In this document: piece by piece, positions 50,625 to 60,665 of the stretch
How the letters are laid out: each line of letters starts with the position of its first letter
Numbering within the stretch: the first letter of the stretch is position 1
NCBI GenBank assembly: GCA_025602905.1
Contig: JAHLKI010000003.1
Span: 930,001 to 994,000 of the forward strand
DNA length: 64,000 nt
Source: Phlyctochytrium arcticum
Taxonomy: Eukaryota; Chytridiomycota; Chytridiomycetes; Chytridiales; Chytridiaceae
Reading direction: 5' to 3'
Program-made: the position numbers and the translations under genes
The notes under the pieces: generated by a model
The model's database searches: none
What the model was told of the DNA's origin: nothing
What the model saw: only the letters and a program-made list of their open reading frames with translations

Positions 50625-51257
50625 ATGCCAAGAACAGACCATGAATGGAATCAGAAGTTTGAAATACCATCGTTCCGAACCGCGTACAAGGCCTTCTGTG
50701 ACAGTGTTTTCTCACATGAATTCCCCATTATCAAATTCCTGTATTCTGAAGATGATGATTTCATAGACTGTTGGCAAGGCGAATGCAACAGACGACTTGA
50801 ACCGAGGACATACAACCACATTCTGAAACGGGGTACAGCAGCTCCCCAATTCGCGAAATGTATTGTGTGTGATCACCAGTATACGAGCGAAGCGGTTGTC
50901 AACAATCTCATACAAGTGCTAGTGAAGTCACTGCCGGAAAGCAAAAAGGCACAGACTACCTCAGAAGCAGTTGCTGAATTGAGGGCCACAGCCCAAAGTA
51001 TAGGAGTGGACTGTTATGAAGCATCACTAGCGGTCCAATACACACGCAGTTTGCTGGTTAATCAAGAGCACGTGTATGGGCATTGCAAGAGTTGCATCAA
51101 AAATCAAAAAATTAACGAAGGGGGAGATTTTCAATTCCGTCAGAGGATACGGTGTGAATATGTGAACGGCTACCTGAGGGCGTGGTGGCAAATTTTCCAC
51201 AACAACATGGACGCAAGATTTTTGATGAACAGCAGAAGCGTGCCGGCCATAATGTAA
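50625..51257 (+). CDS. Hypothetical protein, 210 aa
   Basis: Not recognised. Contains two Cys pairs, KCIVCDHQY about residue 87 and HCKSCIKN about residue 150, that could hold one zinc ion, and an aromatic C-terminus (YLRAWWQIF). Near 51,205 the coding character moves to another frame (IFDEQQKRAGHNVNHKVYDE), so the real C-terminus is probably lost to a frameshift. It follows a palindromic repeat cluster and precedes an empty stretch. Confidence 0.45.
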   Translation: MPRTDHEWNQKFEIPSFRTAYKAFCDSVFSHEFPIIKFLYSEDDDFIDCWQGECNRRLEPRTYNHILKRGTAAPQFAKCIVCDHQYTSEAVVNNLIQVLVKSLPESKKAQTTSEAVAELRATAQSIGVDCYEASLAVQYTRSLLVNQEHVYGHCKSCIKNQKINEGGDFQFRQRIRCEYVNGYLRAWWQIFHNNMDARFLMNSRSVPAIM

Positions 51258-52173
51258 ACCACAAAGTCTACGATGAAGCGACAAACTACCTGTGACAACA
51301 TAAGCGTGATCAAACTGGCATATCAGCAGAAGGTTGAGAGGCAGGAATTACAAGGAAACTTATCTGCGGATAAAGTCAGCATCCAGAGACTTCCGGCGTT
51401 AGCTCATGCGGGCAGTGGAGTCATGGACGCGGGGGGACCACTTGCGTGCCATTACTTCCCGGAGGGGGAATGCCTTTTTGACCGAGATGAACATATCAGC
51501 CTCCGCTGAGGTAATCAGAGTTTTGACGCGTAAAAGTCAAATTCTGACCAGGCATCCCTGAAACAATATTGGTTTGTGCTGGCAATATTATTACCCGCAA
51601 CCCCAACCCTTCTAAGTCAATACTCAAAATGCACGTGCAGACATTTCGTTAAGCACCTGGGTCCATAAAAAACGCCCAACGAGAAAGCATAAGGAGCACA
51701 AATATCTGGCTGAAATACGCTCCTGTTCCTTCAAGCAAGTACAGTAATGCTCTGGAGGGGAAGGACTTTTTTGGAAAATTGTGTTTGTAGAATCTCACAG
51801 ACAAAAACGCAAGACATCAGTACATCTGTTTATATCGGAATGTACACTCAAGTCAGGGACTCATGCCCATACCCTTAAAGGCCGCTTCTCGTTATAATTT
51901 ATCCAACTGAAGTTGTTTTTGAGATTCTCCCCAAAACAATGCTTAAAAGGCATACTAGTAGGATATGACGTTCAATACCACGTATCAACCCAGCGCTTTT
52001 AGAAAGGGTTCCTCATATGGTGAGGGAGACCTGGTAAAGAAGCCATGTCTACAGTACATTCGCTCTCTGACCTTCAAATTTATGTAATTTTGGATTAAAA
52101 CCAGAGACAGCTGTAGAGTATATACATAAAGCTACATAAAAGCTGCATAAAAAGCTACATGCAGACATCAAAC
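51258..52173. other. No gene seen
   Basis: A frame at 51,273-51,509 has weak coding character and may belong to the preceding gene. The remainder is non-coding. GCTACATAAAAGCTGCATAA-type short direct repeats occur at about 52,130-52,160. Confidence 0.4.
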
Positions 52174-52794
52174 TCAGTCCTCCTCTTCTTCCACGAAATC
52201 GTTGTCAACCAGTGGGGAGTTCAACTCTTTCAACCAATAGCGGAATTGATCATCTACAATGTCTTCCAAAAAAAGATGACAAGGAATCTGCGTTTCAATA
52301 CGGCATTCGCACTTGATACTTACTTGGAACTCCGAGCCGTTATTCAAGAAGTTATCTCCATTGTTCAAAGGTGGAGGAGGAGGTGGCATTGGAGGGTTGG
52401 GGGGTATTGAAGGGTTCGGGAGATTGGGGGGCATGGAAGGTTTGGCGGGAATTGCAGGGTTGATGACTGGGATGACTGCCGAGGGCTTGTGGGTTGTGGG
52501 AGCCCGTTTGGTTGGAAGCATCTTGTGACCCGCATACTCACTGATGTCAACGTGCGTGTGAAGATCTACCTTTCCATTCCAGAGGGTAAATGGCAGTAAA
52601 CGTTCCGGGATTGTGCATACCTGACCGGCAGGCATCTTGGTAAAGCTAGTTGTCTTGTTCTCCTTTTTGTCCTTTTTCGCTGTTTTCTTTGGAGGTGATT
52701 TAGATGGGGAAGTTACTGGTGGTGCTGGCGGCGGATACCACACTTCATACCCTCGGGATTTGCTCGACGTTGCGGAGTGTGGATAATAGTCCAC
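52174..52794 (-). CDS. Proline-rich hypothetical protein, 206 aa
   Basis: Basic N-terminal third (SPSKSPPKKTAKKDKKENK), a central part with IPERLLPFTLWNGKVDLHTH, a low-complexity Pro/Asn run (PPNLPNPSIPPNPPMPPPPP) about residues 120-145, and an acidic C-terminus ending DFVEEEED. A GTAAGT..TTGTAG pair at about 52,329-52,260 could be an intron, but splicing it would shift the acidic tail out of frame, so I keep the unspliced frame. Not recognised. Confidence 0.4.
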   Translation of the reverse strand: MDYYPHSATSSKSRGYEVWYPPPAPPVTSPSKSPPKKTAKKDKKENKTTSFTKMPAGQVCTIPERLLPFTLWNGKVDLHTHVDISEYAGHKMLPTKRAPTTHKPSAVIPVINPAIPAKPSMPPNLPNPSIPPNPPMPPPPPPLNNGDNFLNNGSEFQVSIKCECRIETQIPCHLFLEDIVDDQFRYWLKELNSPLVDNDFVEEEED

Positions 52795-52878
52795 ACCTTA
52801 GTCCACACCTCTGAACTCAACTTGCAAAGGATGGGCTAGAAGAGCTGTAAAAAGTTTCAGAATGCTGTCACAAAATGA

Positions 52879-53792
52879 CTAACGTTTGTGTGTAATCAAA
52901 CTTGATGACGGACATGTACTGTTATTCTGGACGTCGAGCCGCCCTCTCCAGGAACCCAGTGGGGGAGTCATCTTTGCAAGCACTTGTGTAGAAGGCTTTG
53001 AACGGTTCCACATTGTGAGGGGATGTGACTGCACGTACAGTAGCACTGAGAAGAAGACCTCTAAGTCTTCGGAAGTGAGGGATGGCAGCATGTCTTTGAG
53101 CCCTTGATATATCTGCTGGTCCATCTTGTCTGATCCTTCCGTGCCGGCGGCGTTGGCAAAATAATGTAAGCAGCCAAGGATGTGAGAAATAATGGTAACA
53201 TAATTCTTCTTGCGGTACCTGATAAAGAGTGGCAGCAAATGGCGTGCCACTTCCTCAAACCGAGCAAAATGGTCCTTGTGGGGTTCTGCCATAAGGACAG
53301 GGGCGTGGCAAACGAGGGGAATCTCCTCCTCAAAAAGACGCAGCACTGATTCTGCCATGACTCTCTGAACAGGAGTTAGGTGGTTTGCGCGCTTAATGGA
53401 GTTGAATACCTCGTCTCGGCAGGCGATCCCACCGGCGAGGATCATGCTAAGAAACATCACACTTCCTTATGGGCCTCAACTTTACGACAGTGATCGCGAA
53501 GTTGGGGAAGGCTGCAGCCCAAATGGGCATCAAAATTCCGGAATTCCATTTCAAGAGGGCTGAAAAAATGAATGGTCAGTGGTTGGTAGTCAAAACTCGG
53601 CAGTCTCGCCAATCTCTTACCTTCTTGCCCATTTAAGCCAATAAGGATAGAATCGGGCCATGGAAGTAGCTTGCATCTCAGTAATTCAAACTTTTGCCAA
53701 TGCCTGCAAAAATTGGAGAGAAAACCGATATCAGGCATGGTTGCTTTTTGCCAGGGGCATTTGGAGATAAGAATCGCTTTGGAAACGTACAT
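52879..53792 (-). pseudogene. Unknown gene, possibly DUF6589-like, two segments
   Basis: First segment (53,792-about 53,463): helical FLSNFCRHWQKFELL, an intron with GTAAGA..TTCAG near 53,620-53,560, then EFRNFDAHLGCSLPQLRDHC and a stop. Second segment (53,460-52,879, 193 aa): helical, with FARFEEVARHLLPLFIRYRK followed by KNYVTIISHILGCLHYFANA, a pattern that recalls the Tyr-rich repeat region of fungal DUF6589 proteins, then QIYQGLKDMLPSLTSEDLEV. The segments differ in frame. The family guess is weak. Confidence 0.35.
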
Positions 53793-54155
53793 GACACGGT
53801 CAAGCTCTCCCGACAGCGAATTGCTTTCTTGGTATCAATTTATTCAATGGTCAGAAAAAGGAAAACAACACAAATATCCATGTGTACCACAGATATTCGG
53901 ACCATGATTGCCCAATAGCACGGACCTGTAGAATCCCAATATGGCAGAAAAATATGCACGGATAGCGATGTTATTGTATTGCCATTCCGAGATACGACAG
54001 AACTGATTGACGCAGACGGCAATGCGGGACCAGTATTCGATTGTTGGCAAAATTCACTTGGAGAGGATGAGATGGCGAGACTCCAAACACATTTATTGAT
54101 CCAACAGGAGTATTAGGTCGGGCTGTATGCAGCAGATGCACAACGCAACGGTCAA

Positions 54156-54641
54156 GTGACGCAAGAGGAAGATCACATTGATGTCGATATAGTGAATGAA
54201 GCCAACATTGATTTTGCAGCAGTTCTTGAACAACGCGCCGAGTTCGAGAAAATGCAGCAGCCCAACCACCAGCAGATGTGCCAAATTATGCTGGAAGCAT
54301 CTTCCGACTTGCATCTGGATATTCCTTTCGACATAATGGCCGGCTCTCCATCGTTGTACAATCGGATTGATGAGCAACTGCAATTTTTGACTCCTGGAGT
54401 AATGTTCAATCATCTGAGGAGCAAAACGCCATTCGGTTTTGGCCGCGGACTAACGGAGGCTATAGTGAATGCAACGCACGCGATGGCAGCGACCAACCGG
54501 AGCAACACAGAGACCGAGACTAGCAATCGTGATCTGGAAATTGGAAGTGTGTTAGGAAATGAACGTGTGGCCACTATATCAGCGTTAGATGGCATTGCGG
54601 ACACATCACCTGTACCGAACAACCATATGTCAAGGCCATAG
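54156..54641 (+). CDS. Hypothetical region upstream of a Pif1-like helicase, 161 aa
   Basis: Starts in an acidic stretch (EEDHIDVDIVNEANIDFAAV), then a helix with AEFEKMQQPNHQQMCQIMLE. Coding character also precedes it (about 53,925-54,115, with DVIVLPFRDTTELIDADGN) but is cut by TAG at 54,114-54,116. Likely the N-terminal part of the helicase protein that follows, separated by stops. Confidence 0.45.
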   Translation: MTQEEDHIDVDIVNEANIDFAAVLEQRAEFEKMQQPNHQQMCQIMLEASSDLHLDIPFDIMAGSPSLYNRIDEQLQFLTPGVMFNHLRSKTPFGFGRGLTEAIVNATHAMAATNRSNTETETSNRDLEIGSVLGNERVATISALDGIADTSPVPNNHMSRP

Positions 54642-55794
54642 CTACCAGATCTACTGTAGCATATGGAACGCGACGCGAATCTCTCAAAGCTTTCGAAAAA
54701 TATACGCTCAATCAACTGCAAAAGGCGGCTTTTTGCATGATTTGCTCTCCGTTTTTCGCAGTAGAACCATATTTGGATCAAGATACGTTGAGCATTGTAA
54801 CCGATGTGGGAGGAACTGGAAAGTCCCGAATAGTTGAGGCGATAATCGAACAAACGGAAGGCCGTTATGGCAAAGGATCAGTGAAAATTCTGGCATCCAG
54901 CGGGTGCGCAGCCGCACCTTTGGGAGGAACTACATTACATGAAGGAATAGGTATTAGACTTGGTGCAAAAGAATTGCCAAACTGGATTGTCACCCCATCA
55001 GCAGCAACTGTTCGATCATGGGTCGGGGTGAAAGTTGTCATTGAGGATGAAGTTTCCTTGTTGGAGCCCGTGGTGTTCACGCTACTCGAAGAATTGCTCC
55101 GGCGAAAAAAGGAAAATCCCCGTCCCTTTGGGGGAGTACACGTTGTTTCTTTTCGACCAGCTCAAACTCCCTTCTGTCGGAAAATATTTCCTGTACTAGA
55201 ACGTCATTGAAGAGGGAAAAGAAAAAAGGGCACATGAACTCTACTGGCAATTTACCCGTGTCATACACGTAACGGAAAATATGCGCTTCCAGGAGGACCC
55301 AAGGTGGGGTATAAACCTGTCTCAGGCAAAAAGCGGAATTTTGATGGATGGAAATGAAGGTGACATTGAAGAGGCGGTCAATCAGGAATGTATTCTTAGA
55401 AGACACAGAGGCAATGAGAAATCACTACGTTCCGATATTGGTGCAAGATAATACGACCCGAGGCGCCATCAACAAGATCGTCCTGGGGCAGGTTCAATCG
55501 AAAATATTGGCAACAGAATCTGGAACAAAAATTTTCATGATTCCCGCAAAAATAACACCGGTTCTAATAGCAGAGGAAATGTCTCAGCTTGCGAAATTGT
55601 CGGACAGTTCCACAAGGAGGATGCCAGTCGTGATGTTCCTGTACAAGGGGATGATAGCGACAGCCAAAGCAAATCAGGCTACGACAAAAGGCGTCGCAAA
55701 TGGAGCATCATGTCAAATTTTCCACATTGAATGGCCCGTCAATGTGACATTTTCAGAGACAGTCTGGGTGTCGAGCCATGGAATTGTTTTGTAG
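54640..55794 (+). pseudogene. Decayed Pif1-like helicase (third in the window)
   Basis: LNQLQKAAF (Q-motif-like), Walker A TDVGGTGKSRIV, ASSGCAAAPLGGTTLHEGIG (Ia), Walker B-like VKVVIEDEVSLLEP, then a frameshift near 55,145 into QLKLPSVGKYFLY and a TAG, then RVIHVTENMRF. A further shift at about 55,395 leads to the C-terminal part with KLSDSSTRRMPVVMFLYKGM and GVANGASCQIFHIEWP; the frame closes at 55,794. The usual TVxKSQG motif is missing, so the 3' end is truncated. It is only distantly like the Helitron helicases, so it probably comes from another element or an old chromosomal copy. Confidence 0.7.
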
Positions 55795-56099
55795 ATTCCT
55801 TGTAGATAGGGAGATCAACACCTGTGTGTGTTTGGTTGTACTAGAATGAAGTGTTTCGTTACTTTTCAGGTCGCAGTATTTGTACATTGTGTCTCACTAT
55901 CACCGTAGGGGGTACTGTTGCATCCGGCCAAAACCACCTTGTACTTCCCTGAGTCAGGCTTTTGACCTGGTTTCTGACGGTCTGCATTTTCACCTGTCTT
56001 TAGTCTTTGCATTTAGTCTTTGTCTTTGTCCTTTGTCCTTGGTAACCTGTCTACTGTAAGTCTTCGAATTAGTGTTGGCAATGGGGCCTGTGTGTGTGA
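55795..56099. other. No gene seen
   Basis: T/C-rich with a TTTAGTCTTTG(C/T)-type direct repeat at about 56,000-56,030; borders MULE-2. Confidence 0.4.
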
Positions 56100-59000
56100 G
56101 GTACCGGTGAGTCAGGGGCGTGCATGCAGCCTGTGTCGAGGGAGCGTCTGGATTTGCATCCCTGAATGACTGACCTTGCATGGCATGCAGCATTACTATG
56201 GCAATTCATTGATAACACAGCCACCTGGTGCGGTTTCGGACTCCGCCAGACCGCGTTGAACGATCTCGGGATTGATCTTGGAGCAGAATCCGGCCCTTCA
56301 CCTAGCTCAATTGATAGACAACAGCTCTCACCTCAATGTCCGCTTCAAACAACAACGACAATGTTGCCGAGCTTTGCAAGTTGATTGAGGCAAATAATGA
56401 GATGCAAAGACTTCTCAACGAGCAACTGCTGAAACTACTACCCGCCCAGCAAGTCGGGTGCCCGCCGGCATTAAGTTATGCAGGTCCGCAAAATCCACTA
56501 GCGACCGTGCAAACAGACGGTAGGAAGATAGACGCATAACTGCTCGTGGTCCCCTCGCGATCTCATCCTCTGATTGTGCAGAACCTCTGGCTCCGATCGT
56601 GGTGGGAGCTTCTCAAGAAACAGTAAATGGTAATACTGTTCGCAGCTCCAACATGCAAACTGCAAAAGAAATGGAATTGGGCAGAGCTGGAAATGAGCTC
56701 ACAGCAGCAACGGTTTCAGAAGGCATGTATCCCATCAATCCTATTTTCGCACTGGTACTGTCTCAGGAGACATTAATCGACTAATACATAAACCGTCTTT
56801 AGACTGAACCCCACCGGAACCCCCTTTAGGACCCTTCGCTACATTGGAAGAGGCAGACTGTGCGCTGAAGGGTTTTGGCATTGACAATGGCTTTGCGTTC
56901 GCCAATGGCAGGAGCCTCAAAATAAATGGAGTGACTCATAAAGTTTGAAGGCCATGTGTCTGCAACGGCTCATATAATCCAAAAGACGACGGGATCCCTT
57001 TACGCAAAGCGAGTAGCAAGAACATGGGCTGTGGATACCAAGTCGTTTTAAAGGGGGCGGTTAAGAACGGGCTCGTCGGTCAGTGGACAGCCCGGATCAC
57101 AAATGGTACCCATACTGGGCAGATGTTGAGCTCAGCAGAGACGGCTTAAGATCCTATTTCCAAGCCCGTAAGTTCACACATACGTCAGAAATACTGAACA
57201 AAGTGTAGAACAGGATCAAGGCGGGATCGAAGCCCAAACAAATTGAGAAAGCGATTGGCGATAATGCCCTAATGCCACTGATCACCGCAAAGGATGTGAA
57301 AAATCTGAAGGCAAAATCGCTTGATGATTATCTTGAAGGCCTAGATCCACTAACAGCTCTTCTGGAGGAACTGGAAGCTAAGGTGGAGGAGGGTGTTGTG
57401 ACAGATGTCATACACAATGCGGATCAGGTTTTAACACACCTCTTCTTCCAGACCGATGTAAGTTTATGGAAGTCCCAGTAGTGTATCATCCAGTACTGAC
57501 GTTGCGGTTGCAGAAAGACATGGTTGATCTCCTCAAAAAATTTAGTGATGTCCTCATTATGGATTGCACTTATCGGACCAATATTCACAAAATGCCCATC
57601 CTCCATGTGGTTGGAATCACTGAGACGGCAGAGTCGTTTTCTGGAGCATTCATGTTGATGGCAAGGGAAACACAAGATGACTACGAGCTAGTGCTGGACC
57701 GCTTGTTGCTTTCCCTAGATGCAGTCCCCAAAGTTGTTGTGATTGATTGCGACAAAGCTTTTGTCGCGGCAGTGAAGTCGCGATGGCCGGGAACCGTTAT
57801 TATCCTTTGCAGATGGCACCTTTGGCAGAACATAAAAGCTAATTGTCAGAAAAACTTTGTGGATGATAATGGCACACATGATCAAGAGACATGGGCAGCA
57901 TTCAAAACGGAAGATGATGTGCTTCAGTCTTCTAACGACCGTGATTAATCTTGATAAATCTCTTGCAACAGAAAATGGCAATCGTTAGAAAAAGCCCCCA
58001 CGGAGGACCAATTTAACATCATGTGCAAAGATATGGAAATTGCAGTGGACGACAAGACATTTGGATATGTGGAGAAAAACAAACTGCCGCTTAAGGAGCA
58101 TTGGGCGAGTTACTTTATTGATCAATACAAACACATTGATGCAACTGTAACTTCCAGAGTGGAAGGAAAACATTGGGCTTCCATTAAGAAAAACGGTGCG
58201 GCCAATGCCACCATCTTGACCCTATACAAAACCATCGAAAGTAACTGTGCTCAGCAACTCAAAAACTATCGCACGAACGTGAACACCGATGCCAATCGAC
58301 GGCAGCGATTCACTCAAGGTGTTCTAGTAAAAAACTTCTTTGAGGACGTGCAGAAGAGGTTGCCCAATCATATCCTAACGGAAATCCACAAGCAGAGGAT
58401 CAAGGCGGATAGGATTGAAAAGGCGGAAAAAGACGCTTCTGCAGTGTTTGATGAGGATAGCGCCGCATTGCGACCATGCACCGGCTGGCACCGAACCGTT
58501 AAGGGCATGCCATGTGCGCATGAGATACTCACTATGCGCAAGGAAAATAGGGGCTTGCATATGAGTGACTTTATCCCGAGATGGCATTTGAAACCTGCCC
58601 AGAAAAAACTTCCGAATGTTATCCCGCCGCCAGTAGGGCGTTTTATTCGATTGACCCACGATCGCGCTAACAAGCGTTTGAAAACGGCAGCCGAACACGC
58701 GGAAGCTGAGTTGCTCGCAACCCAACAGCGTTGCAGCATCTGCACGACCCCTGGACATACCCGGGCAGTTTGCCCATCTGCTATGCTTGCATCGCAAGCC
58801 GCGCAGACTGTACTCTCCAAGGAACTGCCCAGTTTGCAGGCCTTGGCTACCACCTGCACGACTGCGACACCTGCAACACTTGCAACAATTACGATACCTG
58901 CAACGCCGACCGTAGCAAAACCTAGGGCTCGTGCTCCCCCCAGGTGCTCTGGTTGTAATTCAACCGGGCACATATTTAACAAATGTCCTTCGCGAGCTTG

Positions 59001-59347
59001 AATACGTTTGCCTGCAGAAATGTTTCTCTTCAGATTTAGGGCTGGTCGATATTAGATTAGTTAGCTTTCCGACATTATTTTTTGACCAGCTACAACTGTT
59101 CACTCAACTATTCTCTGTAACTTTCTTGAATACTAGTTGCTGCTCAGAAGATAAACATCGCATCCAAGTTTGCATATGTATACACGGTCTGCTCAGTGAG
59201 TTCCAAACAGAATTTTAAACACAACCCCAGGTGGTTATGTTATCACTTTTTTGGCATGGTGATTACGCATCCCATGCAGGTTTAGTCATGGACCCATGCA
59301 AATCCAGACGCTCCCGTGTGAGGGCCTGGGGGTACCGGTGAGTCAGG
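56100..59347 (+). mobile_element. MULE-2, degraded Mutator-like element
   Basis: Flanked by a 17-bp direct repeat GGTACCGGTGAGTCAGG (56,100-56,116 and 59,331-59,347). Just inside, GGGAGCGTCTGGATTTGCAT (about 56,138-56,157) has its inverse ATGCAAATCCAGACGCTCCC at 59,296-59,315, the core of a short TIR. A FAR1-type MULE transposase lies between. The direct repeat is longer than the usual 8-11 bp duplication, so part of it may be chance or pre-existing. Confidence 0.7.
56336..59001 (+). pseudogene. MULE-2 transposase (FAR1 type) with SWIM finger and zinc knuckles
   Basis: Exon 1 starts MSASNNNDNVAELCKLIEAN (coiled-coil-like). Intron 56,520-56,581 (GTAGGA..GTGCAG) joins in phase to PLAPIVVGASQE. 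After stops, a FAR1-type zinc region follows: FATLEEADCALKGFG, CVCNGSYNPKDDG, NMGCGYQVVLKG. A GTAAGT..TTGCAG intron ends at about 57,512. Core: first Asp LIMDCTYRTN, second Asp VVIDCDKAF, CRWHLWQNI. A frame change near 57,945 leads to 58,021-59,001 with the Glu in TSRVEGKHWASIKK, SWIM-like CTGWHR..GMPCAHEI, and two CCHC knuckles near the end (CSICTTPGHTRAVC, CSGCNSTGHIFNKC). Multiple stops make it inactive; all DDE residues remain. Confidence 0.8.
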
Positions 59348-59759
59348 CTCGAAGAAGGCCTTACTGTAAAACACGGCAAACAAGACCCCCTTGTGACTTG
59401 GTTGGATTCTGGCTCCTTTGAAGGCACAGTTGTCTTACGCCTCACGCGCGTTGAAGTCTCGGACTCTCAGGGCATGTCAAAGTGAAGGTCAGATATTACA
59501 TCCGAGTAGAGCTTTCAACACAGACTTGGAACAAAAATCAACAAGAAAGGCAATGATATTATATACAGACGGCTAGTTCAAAAGTATTTACACTAAGTAC
59601 ATTCTTCTTTTGACTCTTGTGGTGGCTCTGGCATAGTTAAAGCCACTACAGCTGCCCCGTCTGCCATCCACTACAGACATAGAGTTAGGTATGCTATTCG
59701 TGAGAGAAGAGGCATAATGACTCGCGAAATCATACTAACATATTGTCTTCTGTACTTAG
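59002..59759. other. No gene seen; right part of MULE-2 and flank
   Basis: Contains the MULE-2 right end (59,296-59,347). The rest is non-coding. Confidence 0.4.
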
Positions 59760-60230
59760 CTTCTTTATCTCTCCTCAAGATCTGAACCACCATCCATGGC
59801 CCATGGAGTGAGCTTTGAGTTGGGTACGGTCCTTCTCACCGACAAAGCCGACACAACAGTTGCCGTGATATACTTTGATACAGTCGTATCCTCTCAATCC
59901 TAACTGACAGAACTACAAATGAAGACAACATACCATGTATTTTGTCAAACCTGCTAATACAGTACCTGGACCATATCCTCTTTCAATGGTATCCGCTTCG
60001 AACGTAACAAGGTGCTGCTCTTGGAAATGAGAACTGCAGCCGTCAGGATGATCATCACATTTACGTCCATTGTCAGTCTTGTTAAGACCAACAATAGTGA
60101 TTGGAGACTCTTTCTTCAAGGTATGTGGCATGTTGGATAGGATTGACTTGTTCTTAACGAGTTTCAGTCTGCAGGATTTGGCATCTGGCCATCTGGTGGT
60201 CAAAAAACAATTATTCTTGTGTCTGTTCTA
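59760..60230 (-). CDS. Hypothetical gene fragment, probably two exons
   Basis: Exon-like frame from about 60,203 with RKCDDHPDGCSSHFQEQHLV (Cys/His spacing that could bind zinc), then DTIERGYGPGTVL. A GTATTAGC..TTTGTAG stretch (about 59,963-59,915) is a likely intron, and the continuation reads LGLRGYDCIKVYHGNCCVGF to a stop near 59,775. Not recognised; flanked by MULE-2 and MULE-3. Confidence 0.35.
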
Positions 60231-60440
60231 GAGTGGAAAAATTGCTCTCTTTGAAGGAGAAAATATAGCCGAATCAGTTTGATTAGTCCCAGACGCGCGC
60301 GCGCCAAATTCGTGAATGTCACAGAATGTGAGCAATTCATCTAGGATCCCTCTTTGACTTTTTTGACTCAAGCGCACTCTACAAAAACATGACCAACATG
60401 CCAGCCAAAATTCCGAATAGCCCACCATCAAAATTTTTTT

Positions 60441-60532
60441 AGGGAAGTCCTAGCGCAACGCCCGGGGTGGAAAAGTTAAAGCGAGGCCCCTCCAAAAAGG
60501 ATAAAATTTGTACAAAAAGGGATTTAATTGAG
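60441..60532 (+). repeat. MULE-3 left TIR (92 bp)
   Basis: AGGGAAGTCC...TTTAATTGAG. Compared with the right end it shows a handful of substitutions in the GC-rich middle. Confidence 0.95.
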
Positions 60533-60665
60533 CCTTGACGCGCGACGCGCCTGAGTTCGCGCTCCTGCCAGATCTCGCTCAGACCATCTTCACGTTGCAA
60601 CTGTCTTGTTTGCGCTCTTCACATACACAGTCCAACAACGTTCTCACATTGCCACTTTCTGCATC

